Shown in pieces: positions 32,519 to 40,761 of a DNA stretch of 64,000 nt. The DNA comes from Mycobacterium sp. 852013-50091_SCH5140682 (lineage in GTDB: Bacteria > Actinomycetota > Actinomycetes > Mycobacteriales > Mycobacteriaceae). The notes below the pieces were generated by a model. That model was given only the letters and a program-made list of their open reading frames with translations. It made no database searches and was not told the origin of the DNA. Made by a program: the position numbers and the translations under genes. Location of the stretch: contig NZ_LZTB01000080.1 in the NCBI RefSeq assembly GCF_001665685.1, forward strand, positions 22,421 through 86,420, read 5' to 3'. Each line of letters starts with the position of its first letter. Positions within the stretch are counted from its first letter, which is position 1.

Positions 32519-33870
32519 CCGGGCTGCTCGACATCACGGACCTGCGCGGCCAGGGCATCGACACCGTGATCGTCGCCGGCGTCGACATGTACGGGCGGCT
32601 GTTCGGAAAACGCCTGCCCGTACGGTCTTTTCAGCGCGTTGTCGGCGAGGGCCTGCACGTCTGTACGTGCGTGTACGCCTGGGACGTCAACCAGGACATG
32701 GACACCCTGAAAGTGGAATTCGCCGGCGCGCACACCGGGTGGCACGACTTCCGGCTGCTACCGGACCTGACCACACTGCGCCGGGCGGCCTGGCTGGAGG
32801 GCACGGCGATCTGCCTGGCCGATTCGGTGGACGAGGAGTCCGGCGAGCCATTGCCGGTCGCGCCGCGGAGCATCCTGCGTCGTCAGGTACAGGCCCTTGC
32901 CGACCAGCAGCTCACTGCTTATACCGCAACCGAACTCGAGTTCCACCTGTACCGCGGCACACCAGACGAACTGCGGCGCAACGGATACCGTGACCTCGAC
33001 CCGACCACGCTGACCCGATCGGACTACGCGATCGGCGCGGGCAACGCCATGGAGCCGTTCTTCCGCCAGGTCCGCAACGCCTTGGAGGACAGTGGTATCC
33101 CGGTCGAGGTGGCCCAAGCGGAGTACGGACTCGGGCAGTGGGAGATCAACCTCGAATACGCCGAGGCGATCGAGACCGCCGACCGCCATGTGCTGTTCAA
33201 ATGTGCGGTCGCCGATCTGGCCCGGGCACACGGCATGACCGCCACCTTCATGCCGCGACCGTTGACCGACGGTATGGGCTCGTCCTGCCACATCCATGCC
33301 TCGGTACGCGGATCGGACGGCAGCAGGCCGTTCTACGACGCCGAAGCCGACCGGACCGCGAGCGCACCGCTTCGGCACGCGGTCGCCGGGGTGCTCGACC
33401 GCGCCTGCGACCTCATGCTGTTCTATGCGCCGACGGTCAACTCGATGCGCCGCATCATCAGCCACGACTTCGCAGGCAACGGGTTGACGTGGGGATTCGA
33501 CAACCGCACCACCACATGTCGGTTGATCACCGGCGGGCCGGACGCCAACCGGCTGGAGTTGCGGTTGCCGGGCGCCGACGTCAACCCGTATCTGGCATCC
33601 GGGGCGATACTCGGGAGCATGCGCGACGGCATGGCCCGACAGATCGATCCCGGCCCTCCGTGCACGGGGGACGGATACGCCGAAGCGCACGGCGAGCTGC
33701 CCCTCACGCTCGATGAAGCAGCCCGGCACCTGGAGCAAAGCCTGTTCGCCGCAACCACATTCGACAAGGAAGTGGTCGGCCACTACGCCACCGTGGCCCG
33801 CCACGAGTGGCTGCAGTTCCTCCGCGCGGTCAGCGACTGGGACCGCGACCGGTACTTCGAAACCATCTGA
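32515..33870 (+). CDS. Glutamine synthetase-like gamma-glutamyl-amine ligase
   Basis: A 451-residue GS-superfamily enzyme (PuuA/IpuC/GlnA3-like) expected to join glutamate to an amine with ATP. Visible parts are the beta-grasp N-terminus with DMYGRLFGKRLP, TATELEFHLY, QAEYGLGQWEINLEY (Mn/Glu site), GSSCHIHASV, the N-[RX] segment GNGLTWGFDNRTTTCRLI and LELRLPGADVNPYLASGAIL. The adenylylation-loop tyrosine context of true GlnA is absent, so it is unlikely to be an assimilatory GS. ATG 32515 overlaps the SDR stop. It is the committing step of the inferred island pathway. Confidence 0.91.
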   Translation: MTGLLDITDLRGQGIDTVIVAGVDMYGRLFGKRLPVRSFQRVVGEGLHVCTCVYAWDVNQDMDTLKVEFAGAHTGWHDFRLLPDLTTLRRAAWLEGTAICLADSVDEESGEPLPVAPRSILRRQVQALADQQLTAYTATELEFHLYRGTPDELRRNGYRDLDPTTLTRSDYAIGAGNAMEPFFRQVRNALEDSGIPVEVAQAEYGLGQWEINLEYAEAIETADRHVLFKCAVADLARAHGMTATFMPRPLTDGMGSSCHIHASVRGSDGSRPFYDAEADRTASAPLRHAVAGVLDRACDLMLFYAPTVNSMRRIISHDFAGNGLTWGFDNRTTTCRLITGGPDANRLELRLPGADVNPYLASGAILGSMRDGMARQIDPGPPCTGDGYAEAHGELPLTLDEAARHLEQSLFAATTFDKEVVGHYATVARHEWLQFLRAVSDWDRDRYFETI

Positions 33871-33948
33871 TCCGCCCGTATGCCGGCGGCATGGCCGAGC
33901 CCGTGCCACCGCGTACCGGGCTGCCCGGCTCACGAAAGGTGACCGTAC

Positions 33949-35433
33949 ATGACTGGAAATGCCGTGGCCGCACCGGAACTCGCGCCGCAGCGCGACTTCG
34001 TCTGCGGTAGCTGGTCGATGCCCACACACGACCTCGGCGCCGACCTGGTTGACCCCAACACCGCTGGCGTTCTCCAGCGTCAGCTGCAGACCGATGCAGG
34101 CGAGGTCGACCGGGCGATTGCCGCCGCCGATGCCCTGCACGTCGCAGGTACCTGGCGGCGCACGCCCGCGGCTGAGCGCGCCGCGCTACTGCGCCGCACG
34201 GCAGACCTGCTGGCCGAGCTGTCCGGTGATATCGCGCGCTGCGACGCCATCAACACCGGTGTCGTGGTGTCAGTGACCGAGATGTTCGCCCAAGGCCTTT
34301 CGGATGCGTTGCGCGCGGCCGCCGACCACCTTGAGGCAGACCCCGGCACGCACGACCCGGCTGCTGCGGGGCGGCCCGTACAGCTGCGATACCTACCGTG
34401 GGGCCCGGTGGCGGTGATCGCGCCATGGAATGCACCGAGTTTCATCGTCGCCAAGAAGACTGCGTACGCTCTCGCTGCCGGGGCACCGGTGATCGCGAAA
34501 CCGTCGAACTGGGCCCCGGCCAGTTCCGCACTGGTGGCCCAAGCCATCGAGCAGGCCCTGACCGAGGCCGACCTGCCCCTGGAGATCTTCCAGTTGGTGC
34601 ACGGCGGCCCTGACGTGGGGCGGCAACTGGCCGCTGATTCTCGTATCCGCGCGTTGTCGTTCACCGGCGGCCGGGCTGCGGGGGTGGCGGTGGCGGTGGC
34701 CGCCGCCCCGGACTGCAAAGCGCTGCAACTGGAACTCGGCAGCAACAACCCGGCGATCGTGCGCACAGATGCCGACATCGACGCCACCGCCGACGCACTC
34801 GTCAGCGGGTTCACCAAACTCAACGGTCAGTGGTGCGAGAGCCCGGGCAGCGTGGCCGTGGTGGGCTCCCGGTGCGACGCGCTGCTCGATGCGCTGCTCG
34901 ACCGGCTGCGCACCGTGCGCATGGGGCACAGCCTCGACCCGGCCGCCGAGATGGGACCGCAAGCGCATGCCAGCCAGTATCAACAGGTTTCGGCTGCGGT
35001 GGCCAAACTGGTCGCCGCAGGCGGGGTGGCGCACAGTGTCACACCGGTGCCGGATGCGGCCGGCTTCTTCCACGCCCCCGTCGTCGTCGACCACGCGCCT
35101 GCCGCGATGACGAAAGACGAGATCTTCGGGCCGGTGCTCACCCTGCACCGGGTGAGCGACGACGCCGCCGCCCTGGCGCTGGCCAACTCACGCAGCACCG
35201 GCCTGGCCGGCTACGTGTTCAGCAGCGATATCGAGCAGGCGATGGCGCTCGGCGCCGAATTGGACTGCGGCGAGGTCAAGATCAACGGCACCAGCGTCTT
35301 GGATCTCGTCCCGGAATCCACCCAGGGCTTCTGGGGCGCCAGCGGTGTCGGCGCCCACGGTGACGCCGAGCTTCTCCGTTTCTTCCGCGGCGCCCGCATC
35401 GTCGGAGTCGAGCGGCCCGGTTTGCCGATATGA
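33949..35433 (+). CDS. Aldehyde dehydrogenase of the catabolic island
   Basis: A 494-residue ALDH-superfamily enzyme. PWNAP (about residue 161), the glutamate in LQLELGSNNP (about 263), the cysteine in NGQWCESPGS (about 300) and EIFGPVLTLHRV are recognisable, so it should be active. Two motifs deviate: the cofactor loop reads FTGGRAAG instead of FTGSTxxG, and LELGGKSP is LELGSNNP, marking a divergent subfamily. It would oxidise a gamma-glutamyl-amino-aldehyde to the acid. It starts 78 bases after the ligase stop. Confidence 0.9.
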   Translation: MTGNAVAAPELAPQRDFVCGSWSMPTHDLGADLVDPNTAGVLQRQLQTDAGEVDRAIAAADALHVAGTWRRTPAAERAALLRRTADLLAELSGDIARCDAINTGVVVSVTEMFAQGLSDALRAAADHLEADPGTHDPAAAGRPVQLRYLPWGPVAVIAPWNAPSFIVAKKTAYALAAGAPVIAKPSNWAPASSALVAQAIEQALTEADLPLEIFQLVHGGPDVGRQLAADSRIRALSFTGGRAAGVAVAVAAAPDCKALQLELGSNNPAIVRTDADIDATADALVSGFTKLNGQWCESPGSVAVVGSRCDALLDALLDRLRTVRMGHSLDPAAEMGPQAHASQYQQVSAAVAKLVAAGGVAHSVTPVPDAAGFFHAPVVVDHAPAAMTKDEIFGPVLTLHRVSDDAAALALANSRSTGLAGYVFSSDIEQAMALGAELDCGEVKINGTSVLDLVPESTQGFWGASGVGAHGDAELLRFFRGARIVGVERPGLPI

Positions 35434-35503
35434 AGCCGGCTCAACGCGTTCGGCGTCACCCCGTCCCACCTGCCGCGGCAGACCACAGCCGAGAGGATTG
35501 ACC

Positions 35504-36571
35504 ATGCAGACCAGCCGGGTGTTCGATCGACCCGATTTCGCCGACGACATCTCACACGAACAGGTGATCTTCTGCCGCGACGAGCCCAGCGGCCTGAAGG
35601 CCATCATCGCGATCCATTCCACCGCTCTCGGTCCGTCTCTGGGCGGCACCCGGTTCTACCCCTACCCCGACGAAGGCACCGCACTGACCGACGTGCTGCG
35701 GCTGTCGCGGGGTATGACCTACAAGGCCGCGATCGCGGGGCTCGGCCTCGGGGGTGGTAAGTCCGTCATCATCGGAGACCCCAGGCGGATCAAGACACCC
35801 GAATTGCTTGAAGCCCATGGACGATTCGTCGACAGCCTCGGCGGCCGCTACATCACCGCAGGCGACGTGGGAACCACGTCCGAGGACATGGACATCATCG
35901 GCCGCTGCACCCGCCATGTCACGTCAAGGACCGCCGCGCACGGAGGGTCGGGAGACAGCGCCCCGCTGACTGCACTCGGCGTGTTCCACTCGATCCTGGC
36001 CGCTGCCGAATCCGTGTGGGGCAGCAGCGATCTGAGCGGGCGGCGGGTCGGGGTGGAAGGAACGGGCAAGGTCGGCTACCACCTGGTGCGGCTGCTCACC
36101 GAGGCCGACGCGGACGTGTCGGTCTGCGACGTCGACAGCGCGGCACTGGACCGGGTCCGTTCTGAGTTCGATGGCGTTACGGTGCTGGACCGGGTCATCG
36201 ATGCACCGGTCGACATCTACGCGCCGTGCGCATTGGGTGCAACGCTCACCGATGCGTCCGTGCCGGAGCTTTCGGCGCGCATCGTGTGCGGGGCGGCCAA
36301 CAACCAACTCGCGCATGACGGTGTCGAACAACTGCTGAACGATCGCGGAATCACCTGGGTACCGGACTATGTCGCCAACGGCGGCGGTCTCATTCAGGTC
36401 GCAGGTGAGATCCGGCGGGTCACCAGAGAACAGGCGGCGGCCCAGGTCGTCGAGATCGGCGACACCGTTCGGGAGATCCTCGGCCGCACCCGTCAGCTCA
36501 ACATATCCGCAGGCCAGTCCGCGCGGGACATCGTGCAGGAGCGGATGCGCGCGGCCGGGTCCGGGACGTGA
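35504..36571 (+). CDS. Leu/Val/Phe-type amino-acid dehydrogenase
   Basis: A 355-residue member of the Glu/Leu/Phe/Val dehydrogenase family that deaminates an amino acid with NAD+ to the 2-oxo acid and ammonium. STALGPSLGGTRFYPYPD and GMTYKAAIAGLGLGGGKSVIIGD hold the substrate-binding and catalytic lysines, TAGDVGTTSEDM the catalytic aspartate, and VGVEGTGKVGYHLVRLL the Rossmann fold. The short N-terminus matches leucine/valine dehydrogenases rather than GDH. ATG 35504 follows GAGAGGA. In this setting it could deaminate the amino acid released by the hydrolase. Confidence 0.92.
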   Translation: MQTSRVFDRPDFADDISHEQVIFCRDEPSGLKAIIAIHSTALGPSLGGTRFYPYPDEGTALTDVLRLSRGMTYKAAIAGLGLGGGKSVIIGDPRRIKTPELLEAHGRFVDSLGGRYITAGDVGTTSEDMDIIGRCTRHVTSRTAAHGGSGDSAPLTALGVFHSILAAAESVWGSSDLSGRRVGVEGTGKVGYHLVRLLTEADADVSVCDVDSAALDRVRSEFDGVTVLDRVIDAPVDIYAPCALGATLTDASVPELSARIVCGAANNQLAHDGVEQLLNDRGITWVPDYVANGGGLIQVAGEIRRVTREQAAAQVVEIGDTVREILGRTRQLNISAGQSARDIVQERMRAAGSGT

Positions 36572-36572
36572 C

Positions 36573-36842
36573 ATGGAACGTTGTGAGGCACACGCGTTGA
36601 CCGTGGAGTTCGACTCGAGCGATCACACGCAAACCTTGCTGCGGTTCGCCGCGGATCTGCATCGGCGCGGGATCACCATCACGGCGTTGTCGTTCAATGT
36701 GCCCGCTGCCGAGCGCGTGCGGATCGATGCCGAGTTCACCGCGACGGGCCGCCAGGCCCGGACTGCTCAACGCACGCTGGAGGGCCGGATTGGCGTGGTG
36801 CGCACCGCATTGCGGGGTGTCGGTCTGATCAACTCGGCGTGA
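36573..36842 (+). CDS. Small ACT-domain-like protein
   Basis: An 89-residue protein starting two bases after the dehydrogenase stop. HTQTLLRFAADLHRRGITI followed by TALSFNVPAAERVRIDAEF and a helix resembles the beta-alpha-beta ACT fold of the acetolactate synthase small subunit. A stand-alone ACT protein behind an amino-acid dehydrogenase suggests amino-acid (perhaps branched-chain) sensing of the pathway enzymes (inference). Its last 14 bases overlap the convergent MarR gene. Confidence 0.72.
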   Translation: MERCEAHALTVEFDSSDHTQTLLRFAADLHRRGITITALSFNVPAAERVRIDAEFTATGRQARTAQRTLEGRIGVVRTALRGVGLINSA

Positions 36843-37272
36843 TCTTCGCAAGGATCGTCAGCAGCGCGTCGAGATCGGCGGCGTCGAGGCCCGCCAGCAC
36901 GTCCGGTGCCGGGTCCTCGACCGCCTCGATCTGCTCCAGCACGGCGCGGCCCGCATCGGTCAGCGACACCGTCTTGCAGCGCCGGTTGGCCGGGTCGACG
37001 GTGCGGATCACCAGGCCGCGTTCCTCGAGATCGTTGACCGCGACGGTCGCTGCCGGCGCGTCGACCGTTGCGGCGTGGGCGACCTGCTTGACCGTCATCG
37101 GCTGCCGGGCCAACCGGCGCAGGATCCGGATGCGGCTGAACGGCAGGCCGCTGCGCTCGATCACTGCCCGCTTCCAACTGTCGCGGTTGTCGAACACCAG
37201 GGTCGTCAGCGCCCGCCACACCTCATCGGCGGCGGTGTGCGTACCGGGCATCGGCATCTGGTCAGCCGACAT
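36829..37272 (-). CDS. MarR-family regulator
   Basis: A 147-residue winged-helix regulator: FSRIRILRRLARQPMTVKQVAHAATVDAPAATVAVNDLEERGLV with the wing VDPANRRCKTVSLTDAG. ATG 37272 follows GGAGG on the reverse strand and lies inside the end of the MFS gene (11-base overlap), so the pump and regulator are co-translated. It probably represses the pump through the palindrome at 38722. Confidence 0.91.
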   Translation of the reverse strand: MSADQMPMPGTHTAADEVWRALTTLVFDNRDSWKRAVIERSGLPFSRIRILRRLARQPMTVKQVAHAATVDAPAATVAVNDLEERGLVIRTVDPANRRCKTVSLTDAGRAVLEQIEAVEDPAPDVLAGLDAADLDALLTILAKITPS

Positions 37273-38722
37273 GGGCCACCTCCGACGGACGGTGATGTTC
37301 ACCGATCAGCGGAGCCAGTTTCTCCGCTGACCGCAGCGCCCACGTCGTGGTGGACACCATGCCGAGCCCCACGATCACCAAACCCAGTGCGGCACAGACG
37401 AACCACAGCGGCCGGGCGGCGACCGCGAAATCGGCGCCTGCGGTCGCCAGTGCCGTTCCCGCCACCGAGCCGCACAGCGCCACACCGATGCTGACACCTA
37501 CCTGGCGGCTGGTGGACGCCACCGCGGATGCCGCGCCGGCCCGGTCCAGCGGCATACCGCTCACGGCGGCGGTGGTGATCGGCGCGTTGACGGTCGCAAA
37601 GCCGATCCCGAAGACCGCGAAGATGACCAGCAACTGCCACACCGGGGTGTGCGCCGTCAGCCGGGTCAGCATGAGCGTCGCCGCGGTGATCATCGTGCCT
37701 GCCACCAACAGCGAAGGCCGGCTGCCGAACCGGCCCACCAGGCGCCCCGACAGCGGCGAAAAGATCAGTGCGCCAACGGCGACCGGGAGATAAATCAGAC
37801 CGGTGTGCATGGCCGAATAGCCCCGTTCGCCCTGCAGGTACAGCGACATCATGAACAGGAACGCACCGTACGCGGCGAACGCGCACACCGCGACCACTGT
37901 GGCTGACGCGAACGGAACGCTGCGGAAAAACCGGAGATCGATGAACGGGTCGCGGCGGCGGGCCTCGTAGCGCAGGAAGCCGGCGAAGGCGATCAGTGCG
38001 ACCGCGCCGACACCGAGCGTGCGGGGATCGGTCCAGCCATAGCCCGGGCCCTCGATCAGCACGAAGACGACACCGAACAGGAACGCCACGCCCAGAGCCT
38101 GGCCGATCGGGTCGACGTCGCGCATCGTCGAGGATTTCGACTCCGGCACGAAGATGGCGGTCAGCAGGACGGCCAGCGCGCAGATGGGCAGGTTGATCCA
38201 GAACACCGAGCGCCAGTCGACATATTCGATGAGCGCGCCGCCGACGATGGGGCCCAGCGCCATCGAGATGCCGACCACGCCACCCCACACGCCGACGGCT
38301 CGGGCCCGTTCGACGCGGCCGGTGAACACCTGCGTGATGATCGACATCGCGACGGGGTTGAGCATCGAGCCGCCGATGGCCTGCAGAAACCGGGCCGCGA
38401 TGAGCAATTCGATATTGGGTGCCAGGCTGCACAGCAGGGAGGCCAGCGCGAAGACGGTCAGACCCAACTGGAAGGTGCGCCGCCGGCCGAACCGGTCAGC
38501 CGTCGCGCCGGACAGCAGCAGCAGCGAGGCGAGTACCAGGGTGTACACGTCGATCACCCATTGCAGCTGCGAAGGCGATGCGTCGAAATCGGACCGGATG
38601 CTCGGGATGGCGACGTTGACGATGGTGGCGTCCATCGACACGATCAGCAGGCTCAGGCAGCAGGAGACCAGGATGATGGCCTTGCGCCGCGGGCTCAGCG
38701 ACCGGACGACAGTTTCATTCAC
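37262..38722 (-). CDS. MFS drug-efflux transporter, DHA2 (14-TM) type
   Basis: A 486-residue major-facilitator exporter. Motif A-like GATADRFGRRRTFQLGL, the motif C region GVVGISMALGPIVGGALIEYVDWRSVFWINLPI and about 14 helices place it in the EmrB/QacA family. It exports drugs or toxic metabolites with proton exchange. The start is GTG 38722, which overlaps the palindrome CACAACTATTGTG. It forms an operon with the MarR gene. Confidence 0.92.
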   Translation of the reverse strand: MNETVVRSLSPRRKAIILVSCCLSLLIVSMDATIVNVAIPSIRSDFDASPSQLQWVIDVYTLVLASLLLLSGATADRFGRRRTFQLGLTVFALASLLCSLAPNIELLIAARFLQAIGGSMLNPVAMSIITQVFTGRVERARAVGVWGGVVGISMALGPIVGGALIEYVDWRSVFWINLPICALAVLLTAIFVPESKSSTMRDVDPIGQALGVAFLFGVVFVLIEGPGYGWTDPRTLGVGAVALIAFAGFLRYEARRRDPFIDLRFFRSVPFASATVVAVCAFAAYGAFLFMMSLYLQGERGYSAMHTGLIYLPVAVGALIFSPLSGRLVGRFGSRPSLLVAGTMITAATLMLTRLTAHTPVWQLLVIFAVFGIGFATVNAPITTAAVSGMPLDRAGAASAVASTSRQVGVSIGVALCGSVAGTALATAGADFAVAARPLWFVCAALGLVIVGLGMVSTTTWALRSAEKLAPLIGEHHRPSEVAHVG

Positions 38723-38734
38723 ACAACTATTGTG
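38722..38734. promoter_or_regulatory. MarR-type palindrome CACAA-CTA-TTGTG
   Basis: A perfect 5-3-5 inverted repeat at the start codon of the MFS gene, flanked by TTTCA (38713-38717) and TGAAA (38733-38737). TTGTN(3-4)ACAA is a common MarR-class operator form. It is likely bound by the MarR protein of the same operon. Confidence 0.55.
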
Positions 38735-38784
38735 AAACTACAACTCTGTCGCGGGCAAGTGCGGTATCCGAGACAATCGTCACC

Positions 38785-39249
38785 GTGAACGAACGGAATA
38801 CCCGGGTCGCCGCGGCCGTCGCCGCCGCCGGTATCGAACCAGCCATCCGAATCCTGGCCGCCGCCGCGAAGACCGCGGCCGCCGCCGCCGAGCAGCTGGG
38901 CTGCGAGGTCGGCGCGATCGCCAACAGCCTGGTATTCGACTGCGACGGCGAGCCGCTGCTGGTCATGGCCAGCGGCGCGGCCCGGGTGGACACCGACGTG
39001 CTGGCCCGCCAACTGGGCGCCACGACCATCAGCAAGGCGAACCCGAAGCTGGTGCTGACGGCGACCGGTCAGGTGATCGGCGGCGTCGCGCCCACCGGAC
39101 ATCCGATCCAACTGCGGACCGTGGTCGACGAAACACTGGCCGGCTACCCGGTGGTGTGGACCGCCGCGGGCACCGCCGACTCGGTGATGCCGCTGACCTA
39201 TCCGCAGTTGCTGGCGCTCACCGGAGGCGTCGCGCTGCCGGTGCGCTAG
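38785..39249 (+). CDS. YbaK/EbsC-type aminoacyl-tRNA deacylase-like protein
   Basis: A 154-residue YbaK/ProX-domain protein: KTAAAAAEQLGCEVGAIANSLVF, LLVMASGAARVDTDVLARQLGA, KANPKLVLTATGQVIGGVAPTGHP (loop with the conserved Lys and GxxxP) and TAAGTADSVMPLTYPQLLALTGG. The family hydrolyses mischarged Cys/Ala/Ser-tRNAs or related esters. It starts with GTG 38785 and is divergent from the MFS gene. Confidence 0.88.
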   Translation: MNERNTRVAAAVAAAGIEPAIRILAAAAKTAAAAAEQLGCEVGAIANSLVFDCDGEPLLVMASGAARVDTDVLARQLGATTISKANPKLVLTATGQVIGGVAPTGHPIQLRTVVDETLAGYPVVWTAAGTADSVMPLTYPQLLALTGGVALPVR

Positions 39250-39259
39250 CCGACGTTTT

Positions 39260-39344
39260 GCGAGCAGACGTCAAGGTTCGCGACACGCGGCGTGTCGGGT
39301 GCCGCAGCTGGGGGCACCTCCCGCTTGCGGGGGACTGCTCGGCG
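39260..39344. repeat. Degenerate GAGCAGAC hairpin element
   Basis: GCGAGCAGACG at 39260 matches the left arm of the hairpin at 11718. Inner GCGACACGC/GGCGTGTCG can pair. The right arm appears only as ACTGCTCGGCG after an interposed GC-rich stretch (39306-39333) that contains its own CCTCCCGC/GCGGGGG pairing. It lies between the convergent YbaK-like and gltA2 genes and may still act as a terminator. Confidence 0.45.
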
Positions 39345-39351
39345 AAAGAAG

Positions 39352-40656
39352 TCAGCGGGTGCCGATGTCGAGGTAGTCGCGCTCGGTGTAGCCCGTGTAG
39401 ACCTGGCGCGGACGGCCGATCTTGTTGGGCTCGGAATGCATCTCCCGCCAGTGCGCGATCCAGCCCGGCAGCCGGCCCAGCGCGAACAGCACGGTGAACA
39501 TGCGCGTCGGGAAGCCCATGGCCCGGTAGATCACACCGGTGTAGAAGTCGACGTTCGGGTAGAGCTTGCGCTCGATGAAGAACTCGTCGGTCAACGCGAC
39601 CTCTTCGAGCGACTTGGCGATGGCCAGCAGCTCGTCGTCGCCGCCGAGCTTGCCGAGGATCTTGTCGGCCTGCTCCTTGACGATGCGCGCCCGCGGATCG
39701 TAGTTCTTGTACACGCGATGCCCGAAGCCCATCAGCTTCACGCCGTCCTCGCGGTTCTTGACCTTCTTGACGAAATCGCGGACATCACCGTGCTCGGTGC
39801 GGATCTTCTCCAGCATCTCCAGCACGGCCTGGTTGGCGCCGCCGTGCAGCGGGCCCCACAGCGCGTTGATGCCACCGGAGATGGACGTGAACAGGTTGGC
39901 CTGCGACGAGCCGACCAGGCGCACAGTCGATGTCGAGCAGTTCTGCTCGTGATCGGCATGCAGGATCAGCAGCATGTCGAGCGCCCGGACAAGCTCAGGA
40001 TCCACCTCGTACGGCTCGGCCGGGAAGCCGAACGTCATCCGCAGGAAGTTCTCCACCAGGCTCAGCGAGTTGTCCGGGTACAGGAACGGCTGCCCCTCGG
40101 ACTTCTTGTACGCGTAGGCGGCAATGGTCGGCAGCTTCGCCAGCAGGCGGATCGTGGAGAGCTCCACCTGCTTCTTGTCGAGCGGATCCAACGAATCCTG
40201 GTAGTAGGCGCTCAAGGCGTTGACCGCGCTGGACAGCACCGGCATGGGGTGCGCGTTGCGCGGGAACCCGTCGAAGAACCGCTTGAGATCCTCGTGCAGC
40301 AGCGTGTGCCGCTGGATCCGGTTGGTGAACTGCTCCAGCTCCTCGGCGGTCGGCAGCTCGCCGTAGATCAACAGGTAGCTGACCTCGATGAAGTTCGACT
40401 TCTCCGCCAACTGCTCGATCGGGATACCCCGGTACCGCAGGATGCCGGCGTCACCGTCGATGTAGGTGATGGCCGATTTGGTGGAGGCGGTGTTGACGAA
40501 GCCCCCGTCGAAGGTGGTGTACCCAGTCTTCGACAGCAAAGGCCCCAACGCGATGCCATCCGACCCCTCGGTGGCCTTGACGATTTCCAGATCAAGCTCG
40601 CCACCGGGGTAACTGAGGGTGGCGTGCTCCTGCCCACTCGACGGGTTTTCGGCCAC
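39352..40656 (-). CDS. gltA2: Citrate synthase GltA2
   Basis: A 434-residue hexameric-type citrate synthase condensing oxaloacetate and acetyl-CoA, the TCA-cycle entry step. Active-site segments are HADHEQNCSTSTVRLVGSS and NALWGPLHGGANQAVL (His), KLMGFGHRVYKNYDPRA (His) and YPNVDFYTGV (Asp). The sequence matches M. tuberculosis GltA2 (Rv0896) in length and motifs. It starts with GTG 40656 after GAAGGGAA. A TetR gene ends 105 bases upstream on the same strand. A second citrate synthase gene lies about 3 kb away. Confidence 0.96.
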   Translation of the reverse strand: MAENPSSGQEHATLSYPGGELDLEIVKATEGSDGIALGPLLSKTGYTTFDGGFVNTASTKSAITYIDGDAGILRYRGIPIEQLAEKSNFIEVSYLLIYGELPTAEELEQFTNRIQRHTLLHEDLKRFFDGFPRNAHPMPVLSSAVNALSAYYQDSLDPLDKKQVELSTIRLLAKLPTIAAYAYKKSEGQPFLYPDNSLSLVENFLRMTFGFPAEPYEVDPELVRALDMLLILHADHEQNCSTSTVRLVGSSQANLFTSISGGINALWGPLHGGANQAVLEMLEKIRTEHGDVRDFVKKVKNREDGVKLMGFGHRVYKNYDPRARIVKEQADKILGKLGGDDELLAIAKSLEEVALTDEFFIERKLYPNVDFYTGVIYRAMGFPTRMFTVLFALGRLPGWIAHWREMHSEPNKIGRPRQVYTGYTERDYLDIGTR

Positions 40657-40706
40657 GGGATTCCCTTCGTCCTCGTTTGGGAAGTCGTTGCGAACCTACG
40701 ACTGCT

Positions 40707-40720
40707 CTACCAAAAGGTAG
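40707..40720. promoter_or_regulatory. Palindrome CTACC-AAAA-GGTAG upstream of gltA2
   Basis: A perfect 5-4-5 inverted repeat 51 bases upstream of the gltA2 start, just upstream of a TAGGTT -10-like hexamer on the gltA2 strand. It is a possible operator for a regulator of citrate synthase; the adjacent TetR protein is one candidate. Confidence 0.4.
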
Positions 40721-40761
40721 TCGCATTCGGTCGGCGTTGCCCGCGGGGGGCTACCAACCAG

